This document shows positions 18,001 to 26,036 of a DNA stretch of 64,000 nt, one piece after another (within the stretch, counting starts at the first letter, position 1; every line of letters starts with the position of its first letter). A program made the translations under genes and the position numbers. Origin of the DNA: JASEGV01 sp947085405. Its GTDB lineage: Bacteria > Bacteroidota > Ignavibacteria > UBA10030 > BY39. The DNA lies in NCBI GenBank assembly GCA_947085405.1, contig CAMTWO010000039.1, forward strand, positions 1 to 64,000, in the 5' to 3' direction. The notes beneath the pieces are model-generated. The model was not told the origin of the DNA, did not search any database, and saw only the letters and a program-made list of their open reading frames with translations.

Positions 18001-18698
18001 ACCAACTTCTCGTAATCAATATCTTCAGGTAATCGGAATGCAGTCCAATCTTTCAATCTGCATTTTAAATCAGAGTTGTGATGAACTATACTGCACCATT
18101 GTTCAAGTTTTTCCAAACATATCGTTACGGCGGCAGAAGATTTTTCATCTTCGCCGGAGAAAGCTGTCTGCAATTTTCTGACGATAGCAACCTGTGAATC
18201 ATTCAATTGTAATTTTTGCTTGTAAGCTTTTTCGATTTCAACAAGCGTTTTTGCCATTCGGGCTGTTGCTTTTTCTTCATCGGCAACCCATTCATAATTT
18301 TCAAAAACAATGCTGCGAAGATTTTTCAAGAAAATATCAACTTCATCGAAACTCAATGTTTGAACTTTTTTTGCATCCCACTTTTTTAACGCACGGCGTA
18401 GAATGAATTCTTTTTTGAAGAATACAACATCACTTTCCGATTCAATGAATTTTTTCAAAACCTTCAGTTCGTTTTCAACTTTAAACAACCTCGCAATAAA
18501 ATTATCCAAATGCTCAGCCATCGAAATGAGGATGCCCGATATTTCGACCGGTGTTGTTGATTGAGGATTTAAACGGTAGTTTTCGAAACGGTTAAATAAA
18601 ATTGGGTCCCGATTTTTTATTTCTTGATAAAATAATTCGGCAAGTTCTTTGAGTTTCCGAGGTGTATATAGGTCTATATTTATTTCAGGTTTTTTCAT
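15078..18698 (-). CDS. Large FAD/NAD(P)/Fe-S oxidoreductase fusion (GltD-like plus PyrK-like)
   Basis: A 1206-residue fusion. Residues 1-260 are helical and unrecognised. Cys clusters at about 280-360 (CIFCHDRNKDSC, CNDCMKSC) can hold Fe-S centres. A glutamate-synthase-small-subunit-like flavoprotein follows, with GLGPAG near 420 and a second nucleotide loop VIGGGLTA near 593. The C-terminal third (about 880-1206) resembles PyrK or ferredoxin-NADP reductase electron-transfer modules with GPTGTPTEIP, LLAGGGLGN and a final CMMKEVCAQC...CF cluster. Such a chain could move electrons between NAD(P)H and a low-potential carrier, as in NfnAB. A short GC palindrome is embedded in frame at 16201-16214. 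The substrate is unknown. Confidence 0.75.
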   Translation of the reverse strand: MKKPEINIDLYTPRKLKELAELFYQEIKNRDPILFNRFENYRLNPQSTTPVEISGILISMAEHLDNFIARLFKVENELKVLKKFIESESDVVFFKKEFILRRALKKWDAKKVQTLSFDEVDIFLKNLRSIVFENYEWVADEEKATARMAKTLVEIEKAYKQKLQLNDSQVAIVRKLQTAFSGEDEKSSAAVTICLEKLEQWCSIVHHNSDLKCRLKDWTAFRLPEDIDYEKLVHFESHKNGNGSLEIMIGAESEYRNRDGFDLTDLRFNRRDVVTEVDYCIFCHDRNKDSCSKGLFEKSGELKTNPLGIELGGCPLDEKISEAHFLKNRGNAIGALAMIMIDNPLVPGTGHRICNDCMKSCIFQKQTPVNIPQIETGILTDILNLPYGFEIFSLLTRWNPINIHQPYSKPYNGINILVVGLGPAGYTLAHYLLNEGFGVVGIDGLKIEPLPKELLGDDKNPPLPIYDINELRKPLDERVMAGFGGVSEYGITVRWDKNFLNVIYLTLMRRNNFKVFGGVRFGGTITIEDAWNLGFDHIALATGAGKPTILNMKNNLIRGIRKASDFLMSLQLTGAAKKSSMANLQIELPAIVIGGGLTAIDAATELMAYYPQQVEKTLERFETLIAKFGEDEVLKIFDAEERAVLKKFLDHGRKVKAERERAKQANEKPDFIKLVRKWGGVKVCYRKGLTDSPAYKLNHEEIIKGFEEGIEFIEKINPLEAVPDEFGVIKEVIFDKQIVENGKWKSTGEIIKLPARSMLVAAGTSPNIIYEREFPDTFKMDKWKQFFQTHQLALDGDAALLPTEDSEKAFFTSYNDNEKYITYYGDNHPAYAGNVVKAMASARVGYEKVVELFKNEINGLDTSSQNVRDGNWKKFFDDLENKFTATVVKINRLTSTIIEVIVCAPLAAEKFKPGQFYRLQNFEVDSKWIEGTQLTMEGLALTGAWTDVEKGLLSVIILEMGASSRLVASLKPGQKIVVMGPTGTPTEIPQGENVLLAGGGLGNAVLFSIAKALRANGNKVIYFAGYKFGEDIFKREEIEASTDQIIWSTDAGAEIQPNRPQDAHFRGNIVQAIKAYGDGKLGDILIPLPGINRMIVIGSDRMMAAIKDARHGILAPYFTHHIAIGSINAPMQCMMKEVCAQCLIRHVDPVTGTETKPVFTCFNQDQHLDEVDFQNLNSRLKVNSVLEKLSNKWLDYLIGKHPIEKI
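16201..16214. repeat. GC palindrome inside the oxidoreductase gene
   Basis: CCCGCGTAGGCGGG lies in frame and encodes the PAYAG region of the protein on the minus strand. It belongs to the same loose class as the palindromes at 24492, 57324 and 22090. Confidence 0.5.
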
Positions 18699-18839
18699 AG
18701 CTTTTCGCTTTTTATATAAATTAGGCCGTTAAAACTGATACCAATATAAGAAAAAAAAATGAATATTTTTAATTTTGCATATTATAGCAACTTTGCCGAT
18801 ATTTTCACTGTAAAACAAAAAAATAAAAGGAATTTAATT

Positions 18840-19577
18840 ATGAAAAACTTATTAAAGGTTTTGTTGTTAACGTTAGTAATTTGTGTTTCTTCTGTATTTT
18901 CTCAGATTACTTTACAGGCGGGTGGCGGTGTCGGGTTAGTGATGCCAGCCGGCGATTTCGGAGGGACTACACAAGATTTCTATAACGGAACTGCCTATGG
19001 GTTATCAAACGGGTTGAATTTACACGGTAAGGTTCGGGCAGGCGTTTTAGGATTTACATTAGTCGGCGAGTTGGGTTATGCTTCGTTGGAGAACAGCGGC
19101 GTTGCTACTATTGATAACAAAGGAAAAGTCGATATAAACCAAAAGATTCTTACAGTAAAAGTGGGACCAGAGTTTTCGTTCGCTTTGCCGGCACTACCAT
19201 TAACGCCATATTTAGGAGCAAATTTAAGTTTGAATAATTTCAGCGGCGACTTCCGCATTCAAGGAACAAACCTACCAGCCGACGAACAAACTCTGGAATC
19301 AGCAACGAGGATCGGTTTGGGAGCGAACGCTGGAGTTCTGTTGAAACTAAATCCGCTGATGGCAATTGATGTTGCACTGCATTACAATATGATGAATCTT
19401 ATTGGAAAAGAATATAGAGATAGAAACCCTTTGAAAGAACAGGCGATCGATGCTTACCTGTCGTTGAACGACGACAAAGATCCGCTTTACAGAATAGGCA
19501 ACGACGACCACTTCATCTCGAAATCACGTGCAATAAATTCGCTGATGCTTTCAGTATCGTTGATGTTTGGGTTGTAA
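18840..19577 (+). CDS. Outer-membrane beta-barrel protein
   Basis: A 245-residue exported protein. The ATG at 18840 has AAAGG upstream and opens a signal peptide (MKNLLKVLLLTLVICVSSVFSQ, cut after about residue 20), so the longer frame from 18759 is rejected. The mature part alternates hydrophobic and polar residues with many Gly and aromatic positions and ends LMLSVSLMFGL, with the terminal hydrophobic pattern of outer-membrane barrels. No specific ligand can be proposed. It diverges from the oxidoreductase gene, with about 140 bases between them. Confidence 0.8.
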   Translation: MKNLLKVLLLTLVICVSSVFSQITLQAGGGVGLVMPAGDFGGTTQDFYNGTAYGLSNGLNLHGKVRAGVLGFTLVGELGYASLENSGVATIDNKGKVDINQKILTVKVGPEFSFALPALPLTPYLGANLSLNNFSGDFRIQGTNLPADEQTLESATRIGLGANAGVLLKLNPLMAIDVALHYNMMNLIGKEYRDRNPLKEQAIDAYLSLNDDKDPLYRIGNDDHFISKSRAINSLMLSVSLMFGL

Positions 19578-19585
19578 AAGAAGTA

Positions 19586-19635
19586 AACTTCCCGAAGGTT
19601 AATTATTTTCCAACAAGGAATACCTTCGGGAAGTT
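19586..19635. terminator. Bidirectional terminator / palindromic repeat
   Basis: Perfect 14-base arms AACTTCCCGAAGGT (19586-19599) and ACCTTCGGGAAGTT (19622-19635) lie between two convergent genes and overlap the last two bases of queC. Nearly the same arms form a palindrome inside the DNA polymerase gene at 49876-49927, so this is a dispersed repeat used here as a terminator. Confidence 0.7.
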
Positions 19636-20317
19636 AAGCCTTATATGGAATTGGATCAACCAAGCCGGCAAGTTTAAACCCGCGCAATCGCAAAGCGCAG
19701 CTATCGCACACTCCGCAGGCGACATCCTCTCGCTGGTAGCACGACCAGCTTAAATGCAGCGGTGCGTTTAGCTCGATTCCCTTTTGCACGATCTCCGATT
19801 TCTTCAGATGAATAATTGGAGTTTCTACAACAATTTTGGTGTCCGGTTTTGTTCCTAACTCAATTACTTTGTTGAACGCATCATAAAATTCTTCACGGCA
19901 ATCGGGGTAGCCGGAAGAATCTTCCTCTACCGCACCGATAAAAATTTTACTGGCGCCGATTACTTCTGCCCAGCTTACGGCAATCGAGAGTATGTTTGCA
20001 TTTCGGAATGGAACATAAGAGCTTGGTATTTCTTTCCGTTTCAAGTTCGCTGTTTCAATCGGTATCTTTACATCAGTTAAACTCGACCCGCCAACGATTT
20101 TTAAATGCTCAACATTTACAACAAGCCGCTTTTTAATGTTATAAAAGTCGGCGATATCGTTGAAAGCTTTTAACTCCCGACGTTCTGTCCGCTGCCCGTA
20201 ATTCAGATGAAGAAAAGCCAATTCGTAATTTTGGTTTGCGATTGCGGCAGTTACGCAGCTATCCATTCCACCGCTAACTAAAACTACTGCTATTTCTTTA
20301 ATTTCTGTATTATCCAT
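19634..20317 (-). CDS. queC: 7-cyano-7-deazaguanine synthase
   Basis: It converts 7-carboxy-7-deazaguanine to preQ0 using ATP and ammonia, in queuosine synthesis. It is 227 residues, normal length. The PP-loop VLVSGGMDSCV is at residues 12-22, and four zinc ligands sit in the C-terminal CYQREDVACGVCDSC. QueE lies upstream on the same strand, separated by about 300 bases of repeat DNA. QueD is not in the window. Confidence 0.96.
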   Translation of the reverse strand: MDNTEIKEIAVVLVSGGMDSCVTAAIANQNYELAFLHLNYGQRTERRELKAFNDIADFYNIKKRLVVNVEHLKIVGGSSLTDVKIPIETANLKRKEIPSSYVPFRNANILSIAVSWAEVIGASKIFIGAVEEDSSGYPDCREEFYDAFNKVIELGTKPDTKIVVETPIIHLKKSEIVQKGIELNAPLHLSWSCYQREDVACGVCDSCALRLRGFKLAGLVDPIPYKA

Positions 20318-20614
20318 AATCTAACTTCTAAATTCATTATTCGATATTCGATGTTCAATATTCATCATTTATATTTGTCATTTAATTTTTGTGTACCTTT
20401 GTGTTCTTCGTGTCTTTGTGGTGAATGTTTTATTCTCTTTAAAAAACATAATTTTTTTACCACTAAGACCACGAAGTTCACTAAGAAGCACTAAGAAATA
20501 TTATTTTGTGGGTCAGCCCCGGGAATTCGGTAACATTTTCATAATTCATAAACTTGCCCTGAGTTCGTCCATTTTTTAAGGGATGTATCGAAGGGTCCCC
20601 AATCATAAATTCCA
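20318..20614. repeat. Intergenic region with imperfect inverted repeats
   Basis: There is no gene here. CTTCGTGTCTTTGTGGTGAA near 20407 is the inverse of TTACCACTAAGACCACGAAG near 20457, giving a large stem around an AT-rich centre. A second repeat-like text, CTTGCCCTGAGTTCGTC then TCGAAGGGTCCC, lies at about 20552-20600 and may be a decayed hairpin element. Confidence 0.6.
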
Positions 20615-21292
20615 TCATACACCATGTTTTTCTGGAGACCATATATATTTTTGTAATTGTAACTGGAATCGGACATTCAAATTATCTTCCAAAATCCACC
20701 CTGCCAAAACTTTCGGGTCGATTGCTCCATAAACCGGAGATAACAACACTATGCATTTATCCATTAATCCTTCCGTCTGCTGACGGACTCCAATTTTTTG
20801 CATCGTCCACTCGTAGTCGTTCCGGTCGCCGATAACAAACTTCACCTCATCATCTTTTTTCAGATAATGAACATTCTCCCAATAATTTTTCTTTTCCATT
20901 CCGCTGCTTGGACATTTAAAATCTACAATCCGCTTCACTCTTGGGTCAACATCGGCGATGCTTAAGCTGCCGCCTGTTTCAAGAAGCACTTCGTATTCTT
21001 CGTTGCACAAGATTTTCATAAGAGGGAAAACATTTTCCTGTAGAAGCGGTTCGCCGCCTGTGATTTCTACCAGCTTACAATTGTATGATTTTATTTTATC
21101 TATTATTTCGGATATTTTTATCTCGGTGCCTTCTTCGAAGGCGTATTCGGTATCGCAATATGTGCAGCGCAAATTGCAGTAAGTCAACCTCACAAAAACG
21201 CATGGTCTTCCCGCATAAGTTGACTCGCCCTGTATGCTGAAGAAGATTTCGTTGATGATGAGAGAGTTTTTATGTTTATAATTGATTATCAT
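20615..21292 (-). CDS. queE: 7-carboxy-7-deazaguanine synthase
   Basis: This radical SAM enzyme contracts the pterin ring of 6-carboxytetrahydropterin to 7-carboxy-7-deazaguanine, the step before QueC. It is 225 residues. The cluster motif Cys-x3-Cys-x2-Cys is in YCNLRCTYCDTEYAF, and SIQGESTYAGRPCVFVR and EITGGEPLLQ are family hallmarks. The toxin gene ends 5 bases upstream of its start on the same strand, so some read-through from the toxin-antitoxin promoter is possible. Confidence 0.95.
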   Translation of the reverse strand: MIINYKHKNSLIINEIFFSIQGESTYAGRPCVFVRLTYCNLRCTYCDTEYAFEEGTEIKISEIIDKIKSYNCKLVEITGGEPLLQENVFPLMKILCNEEYEVLLETGGSLSIADVDPRVKRIVDFKCPSSGMEKKNYWENVHYLKKDDEVKFVIGDRNDYEWTMQKIGVRQQTEGLMDKCIVLLSPVYGAIDPKVLAGWILEDNLNVRFQLQLQKYIWSPEKHGV

Positions 21293-21296
21293 TTAT

Positions 21297-21629
21297 TCAT
21301 TCCCGCATCAATCTTTCTTGCAACAGTTTTTGCATATCCCTCCGACCATCTAAAATAGAATGTACATAAACCACTTTCTCAATAAATTGATAAATAATAC
21401 GATACGTTTTAAAATCTATCTCAAGGAATTCATCTATTCCGAGTAAACTTAATTCACGAGGGACGTGTCCGCGATTCGGATATTCCTGAAGGGATAAACA
21501 TTTCTCATACAATTTTGAGTATAATTTTTCGGCTTTTTCTTCTGAATCATTGAAATAAACATATTTATAGATTTCAAATAAATCATCTTCAGCAGAAGAG
21601 ACGATATTAACTTTGAACTTCACGCTCAT
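21297..21629 (-). CDS. RelE/ParE family toxin
   Basis: A 110-residue basic protein with the RelE/ParE pattern: SAEDDLFEIYKYV, then YPNRGHVPREL, then FKTYRIIYQF and VVYVHSILDGRRD. It overlaps the antitoxin gene by 23 bases (measured from its ATG), typical of coupled pairs. RelE members cut mRNA on the ribosome and ParE members poison gyrase; the sequence seen here does not decide between them. ILDGRRDMQKLL at the C-terminus favours the ParE/RelE plasmid-stabilisation group. Confidence 0.85.
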   Translation of the reverse strand: MSVKFKVNIVSSAEDDLFEIYKYVYFNDSEEKAEKLYSKLYEKCLSLQEYPNRGHVPRELSLLGIDEFLEIDFKTYRIIYQFIEKVVYVHSILDGRRDMQKLLQERLMRE

Positions 21630-21909
21630 CTCGTTTAAAAGCTTCTATACGGTTTTTTACATTGGTAAACGATTTTTCTAAAGTTTTATAATTCCCTTTT
21701 TTAATTTCCTTTCCACTCAAAGCGAGGATTTTCAGCAGAGCGATGCTCTCCTGTGTTTTTTCATATACTTTAACATCCTGAAGAATTACTTTTGCTTCAC
21801 CATTATGCGTAATGATTAATGTTTTCTGGTTTTCTGAAACATCCCGGATAACTTCAGAAGCATGGGTTTTTAAATAACTTATTGGTTTTACTGCTTCACT
21901 GAATTTCAT
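21607..21909 (-). CDS. Phd/YefM family antitoxin
   Basis: A 100-residue antitoxin. The N-terminal DNA-binding fold shows PISYLKTHASEVI, LIITHNGEAKVIL and DVKVYEKT, and the charged C-terminal tail would wrap the toxin. The ATG at 21909 has AAAGGTG 7 bases upstream and is preferred over the in-frame ATG at 21924. Such proteins repress their own promoter; no operator was identified with certainty. Confidence 0.85.
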   Translation of the reverse strand: MKFSEAVKPISYLKTHASEVIRDVSENQKTLIITHNGEAKVILQDVKVYEKTQESIALLKILALSGKEIKKGNYKTLEKSFTNVKNRIEAFKRDEREVQS

Positions 21910-22089
21910 TTTGGCACCTTTCATTATACGACTATAATATAGCTCTTTAAGTAGTCTAAGGCAAACCGAAGAAAAAGGCCGTGGTATTTTGTCGGATTAC
22001 AAATCTCTACGAGTCTTCTCTACGAGACCGTTCTACGAATCTACGATTCGATAGAATCGTTGATAGGTTGAATCGATAGTCGACGACTC

Positions 22090-22104
22090 TCCGCCTTCGG
22101 CGGA
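22090..22104. repeat. GC mini-palindrome, intergenic
   Basis: TCCGCCTTCGGCGGA is a perfect palindrome set in a longer inverted stretch of CGACGACTCT and AGAGTCGT text (22080-22120). Identical outer arms occur inside coding genes at 24492 and 57324. The stretch 21925-22129 otherwise shows only CTACGA/TCGTAG-type short repeats and no gene. Confidence 0.7.
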
Positions 22105-22129
22105 TCGTCGAGAGTCGTAGACCGACCTA

Positions 22130-22264
22130 CTACTCTACCAATTTATTCTTATCGATCTCCTTCATAATCTTTTCCGTCTCGGTAAGTGCGACGATTATTT
22201 TCTGATAATGCTCGATATCGGAATTGGTCAGAGTTCTGCCTTTGTGCTCTTTCAGCCATTTCAT
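22130..22264 (-). pseudogene. Fragment of a second type IIG-like gene (3' end only)
   Basis: The minus strand encodes about 44 residues, nearly identical to the C-terminus of the intact gene just upstream (shared TLTN, DIEHYQKIIVALTETE), then a stop. The offset between copies is a constant 183 bases. Only the tail is present, so this is a remnant of a tandem or replaced copy. Hairpins built from GTCGGATTT/AAATCCGAC arms fill the DNA between the copies (about 22266-22327). Confidence 0.8.
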
Positions 22265-22265
22265 T

Positions 22266-22327
22266 GTAGGTCGGATTTTTAAATCCGACTACTGCTCTGT
22301 TTTTCTGTCGGATTACAAATCCGACTT
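22266..22327. repeat. Two GTCGGATT hairpins between duplicated gene ends
   Basis: The first is GTAGGTCGGATTTTTAAATCCGACTAC-like with 12-base arms at 22266-22292. The second has arms GTCGGATT and AATCCGAC near 22304-22325. A half copy occurs near 21992. They may act as terminators for the upstream restriction gene but have no clear T tail. Confidence 0.55.
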
Positions 22328-25300
22328 ACTTTTATCAATCTCTTTCATAATCCTCTCCGTCTCGGTAAGTGCGACGATTATTTTCTGATAATGCTCGATA
22401 TCGGCATTTGTAAGTGTACGACCTTTGCGGTCTTTGAGCCATTTCTGCGCTGGTTGGTATCCGCCGATGTAGAAGTTCCACGCAGATTCGGGAACATTGC
22501 CAAAGTATTGCTCTTTGTTGATATATACATTGCCCTGTTTGTAAACCAATTTCTCAACTGTATCAGATCCGCTTACCGGATAGGTAGTAATAAATTTATT
22601 TATTTTCGCCGATTCAAGGAGATGGAGTAAACGCAATTCAGCGCCAAGGGCAACGAGCTTATTAAAACTCTTTGCATCTTTTGGATATGGTACTCGTGGG
22701 AAATCAATTTTTAGAAACTCTTTGTATTTTTCGCGATAACTTGGCGAGTGTAGAACTGCATAGATATAATCAAGAATATCTTCGGGAGTAACCTTGCCAA
22801 CAATATTTTCTATTTCTTTAACAATTTCTTTTTTGAGGTTTGGAATTTTTGAGCCATCTTCGAGATAAAGATAAAGAGGAAATACATATCCCACTTCACC
22901 AGTTTGCAAAGAAACAGTACATCGCTCTGTCATTTGGTCTGAGACAAAGACATGTTGCCATGTCTTGAAAGAAGTAAGTCGTTTAGTAGACAGCAATGCA
23001 AGATTATCATGCATAAGATGCTCCATCACCTCGCGTCTCGGATACGCCACAATCCCTTTTGTATTTCCTGAATAAAATGACCAACGAGCATCAAACGGTC
23101 TATATAATATATGAGTATTAGTTGCCTTTATAAGATCTTGACGTGCATTTTTCAAATTCCAATCGCGTGAATCACGAATCTTGTATTTTGAATATATTAA
23201 GGTATTATCATTCGCCTCAAAATCTGCACGAACATTATCAAGTTCTTGTTTTGTGAATTGAACAACCAAAGAGTCCTTTTGGGTTTCGATACCAGATGTA
23301 TACGTTTGAAATAATTCGTCCAGCTTAAATCCTTTTTGGTACTCTCCCTCTCGTCCAAAGTCTTTCGGCACAAAGAAATAATATGGCTCGGCGTAATCAA
23401 GCTTCTTCCACTTAACATTTTGTACATCACTTTCGTTGAGCGCCTTGAACTTATTTTCCCGCTTGCCATAGAGCTCTGTGTGACGAACTGTACCGAGGCC
23501 ATTCTTTTTGTCTTCTTTACGCACGAATATGGAAATAGCTACACCTTGTTGAATATCGAACACATTCTCGTCTTTGCTACCGTCCGGCGCTTTCTCTTTT
23601 TTCTTTGAATTGCCATGGAGATCAAGGACGTAAATATCGTGGAATGTTTCCAGTAAGTGCTTTCTCATCTGGCGGTGGGTGATGCCATCTATGAATGAAT
23701 TGTTGGTTATCATCGCTACAATGCCGCTCTTATTTTTCTCTATGAAATGTTCGGAGAAGCGGATAAATTTGATATAATCGTCGTCGAGATTGATCTTACG
23801 TTCATTGAGGTTTTTCTTGTAATCCTTAATTAAATTCAGTATCCACTCACCTTTATTAGAAGAGCTTATACTGTATGGAGGATTACCGATTACAACCATA
23901 ATCGGTGTTTTGTTTTTTATAACCGATGCTTCTTTTGATTCATCTGCGATACTTTCGGCAAATCCAAAACCGGAGAACAAGTCTGCTTTGGTGGCGCCTT
24001 CTTCTAAAGAATTTGTAAGATAAATCCCCAGCCGGCGATTGAAATATTTAAATCCGGTTTCTTTAAACGCCATGCTCAATTTCAAATGAGCAATAGTATA
24101 TGGCGCCATCATAAGTTCAAAACCGTGTAATCGCGGTAGCAAATCGTTGTGCACATACGTGGTCCAGCGCCCCTTCTGTCCATCCTTAAGTAACCGTTCG
24201 TAAATAATTCGAATCGCAGCGCTGATAAATGTTCCCGTCCCGACAGCCGGATCAAGAATCTGGACGCGATGCAAACCTGTTGCTGTTTTGGAAGTATCGG
24301 CTAAACCGGAAGTTAAACCAAAATCTTTTTCGAGAAGGTAATCGACAGAACGCACTATGAACCGCACAACAGGCAAGGGTGTATAAAACGCGCCCATCTT
24401 TTTCCTGAGCTCGGGGTCGTATTCTTTTAAAAAGTCTTCATAAAAATGAATTACGGGGTCGGGACCTTCGTGCGTTTTTCCCCATGAATCATCCGCCTGA
24501 GGCGGATTGAAATATTGTTTCATCAACTCCGGAACATTCGCATGGGAAAAAACTTCACACAACTCATTTACGATATACTCAAGCCGCTTGTCGAAATTGG
24601 GTCCAACGATATGGTCAAAGAAATGTCTAAGAAGAGGATTTGATGCTGGAACAAGATCGCGTGCCTCCTGCCGTGTGAAACTTTCAGGAGTTGCATCGTG
24701 ATAGCGGGCTACAAAGAGACCGTAAACAAGAGTTTGCGCATACATATCGGCGAAAGATTCCTGAGAAAGGTCGTGGACAAGTAGTTTTTTTATCGTATCG
24801 TAAACTCGTAATATCTCAATGTTTTTTTCTGAGTTATTAGAAAGATACTGCTTGACGTTATCCCGAATCCGCTGCGCCTTCCCTCCCATAATTTTTGAAA
24901 GGTGTTCACCCGAGCGTATCGGCTCTTTATGCGATTGTGTAAAATCAAGTAGAGTTTTGGCGGCGTGTTCATAATTTCCCGGAATAGCAACAATCTTCCG
25001 ATTCTTGATATCATAATCAGCAATTTTGATCGGAGCTTCGTATGGTAAACCGTTTCTGTAAAAACGAAATTCGACATAATCGGTGAGGACTAAATTGGCG
25101 TAGCCATAATAACGTGCCATCTGCTCGGACTTCTCGACTTTATCTAAAGATACGCCAATATCTTTCGCTTCGATATATAAAATTGGAATATCGTGTTTAA
25201 GTACTACAAAATCCGGCTTGTTCCCTTGTTTCGCTTTCGCATCGTGGTCTATACGCCTAACATTGATTGACTCGAAAATTCCTTTTAATAAAATCTCAAA

Positions 25301-25387
25301 GTCGGTGCGGTAACCCATTTCGCTCGTTTCTTCGTGAGAGAATTTAGCGGAGATGGATTTAATATAAGTTTCAAAAATATTTCGCAT
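22313..25387 (-). CDS. Type IIG/ISP-like restriction-modification fusion protein
   Basis: A single chain of about 1024 residues carrying cleavage and methylation. A PD-(D/E)XK nuclease is near the N-terminus (PDF then YIEAKD). The methyltransferase core has DPAVGTGTF (motif I, about residue 379) and NPPYS (motif IV, about 502), the gamma-class order of N6-adenine enzymes. The remaining 400 residues should hold the target-recognition domain. No helicase domain is seen, unlike true type ISP enzymes. The frame opens at 25417, but the Met at 25387 (MRNIFETYIK) fits better. A GC palindrome sits in frame at 24492-24506. Confidence 0.88.
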   Translation of the reverse strand: MRNIFETYIKSISAKFSHEETSEMGYRTDFEILLKGIFESINVRRIDHDAKAKQGNKPDFVVLKHDIPILYIEAKDIGVSLDKVEKSEQMARYYGYANLVLTDYVEFRFYRNGLPYEAPIKIADYDIKNRKIVAIPGNYEHAAKTLLDFTQSHKEPIRSGEHLSKIMGGKAQRIRDNVKQYLSNNSEKNIEILRVYDTIKKLLVHDLSQESFADMYAQTLVYGLFVARYHDATPESFTRQEARDLVPASNPLLRHFFDHIVGPNFDKRLEYIVNELCEVFSHANVPELMKQYFNPPQADDSWGKTHEGPDPVIHFYEDFLKEYDPELRKKMGAFYTPLPVVRFIVRSVDYLLEKDFGLTSGLADTSKTATGLHRVQILDPAVGTGTFISAAIRIIYERLLKDGQKGRWTTYVHNDLLPRLHGFELMMAPYTIAHLKLSMAFKETGFKYFNRRLGIYLTNSLEEGATKADLFSGFGFAESIADESKEASVIKNKTPIMVVIGNPPYSISSSNKGEWILNLIKDYKKNLNERKINLDDDYIKFIRFSEHFIEKNKSGIVAMITNNSFIDGITHRQMRKHLLETFHDIYVLDLHGNSKKKEKAPDGSKDENVFDIQQGVAISIFVRKEDKKNGLGTVRHTELYGKRENKFKALNESDVQNVKWKKLDYAEPYYFFVPKDFGREGEYQKGFKLDELFQTYTSGIETQKDSLVVQFTKQELDNVRADFEANDNTLIYSKYKIRDSRDWNLKNARQDLIKATNTHILYRPFDARWSFYSGNTKGIVAYPRREVMEHLMHDNLALLSTKRLTSFKTWQHVFVSDQMTERCTVSLQTGEVGYVFPLYLYLEDGSKIPNLKKEIVKEIENIVGKVTPEDILDYIYAVLHSPSYREKYKEFLKIDFPRVPYPKDAKSFNKLVALGAELRLLHLLESAKINKFITTYPVSGSDTVEKLVYKQGNVYINKEQYFGNVPESAWNFYIGGYQPAQKWLKDRKGRTLTNADIEHYQKIIVALTETERIMKEIDKSKSDL
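24492..24506. repeat. GC mini-palindrome inside the type IIG-like gene
   Basis: The perfect palindrome TCCGCCTGAGGCGGA is in frame and encodes PPQAD on the minus strand, in the linker before the methyltransferase core. Same arms as 22090-22104 and 57324-57338. Confidence 0.65.
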
Positions 25388-25434
25388 ATAGAATAATTGG
25401 TTTAATATAGCACACATTCCCTAAAATGTCAATT

Positions 25435-25480
25435 ACACACCCCTCTGTCCCCTCTCGAGAGGGGAAGAAAAGGGGTGTGT
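25435..25480. repeat. Nested intergenic palindrome
   Basis: The perfect palindrome TCCCCTCTCGAGAGGGGA (25448-25465) is flanked by outer arms ACACACCCCT and AGGGGTGTGT. It lies upstream of the type IIG-like gene and downstream of the GIY-YIG gene. A related CCCCTTCTCTT/AAGAGAAGGGG palindrome occurs near 47348. Confidence 0.7.
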
Positions 25481-25532
25481 AAATCTAAAACAAAAAAGCC
25501 ACAATGAAAATATTTATTGGGGCTAAATATAT

Positions 25533-25958
25533 TTACTTTTTAAATTCTTTCCACTTTCTAAGTTTATTTTCTCTGATTTTTATTAAAGATTTAAACCTCA
25601 CTTGTTTATTTAATATATTTGCATAAGTATCTTTCCGATAAATATGCCTAAGTATACCTTCAATTTCTCTTATCTCAGTTTCATATATATTATCCCATAC
25701 TTCAAAAACAGAAAAGTGCGTCCATAATATTTTGCCTTTTGGATTTTTTCTTTTACTCCTCGCATGACCACTTATACGACTATGTATCCCCGCCTTTTTA
25801 CCCCCAGACATACCGACATATACAACATCATAAGTTTCATTTCCAACATAATTAAGAAGCGTATAGAATCCTCTGGTGTTAGCTGGTATATTTTTTATTT
25901 CAGTTCGTGGAAGAAATTCAGCACATCTTTTAATAAATCTTAATCTGGATATAGACAT
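25533..25958 (-). CDS. GIY-YIG domain protein
   Basis: A 141-residue small protein with the GIY-YIG nuclease pattern: GFY at 30-32, YVG at 47-49, Arg61 in the catalytic helix, Glu100 as metal ligand and Asn114 near the end. There is no DNA-binding domain beyond the core. Possible roles are DNA repair, defence or a remnant homing-type nuclease. It lies in the accessory stretch next to the type IIG-like enzyme. Codon use is very AT-rich. Confidence 0.78.
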   Translation of the reverse strand: MSISRLRFIKRCAEFLPRTEIKNIPANTRGFYTLLNYVGNETYDVVYVGMSGGKKAGIHSRISGHARSKRKNPKGKILWTHFSVFEVWDNIYETEIREIEGILRHIYRKDTYANILNKQVRFKSLIKIRENKLRKWKEFKK

Positions 25959-26036
25959 AAAATAAATCCTTTCAAAAAATATTTCTATGTTTATTTATGA
26001 ACCTTGCTCCAATTAGAAATCGTGGAACATAATTAA

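Noticed and set aside
24790..25077. Second small gene inside the type IIG-like region
   Set aside because: It is a shadow frame of the large gene with no start signal of its own.
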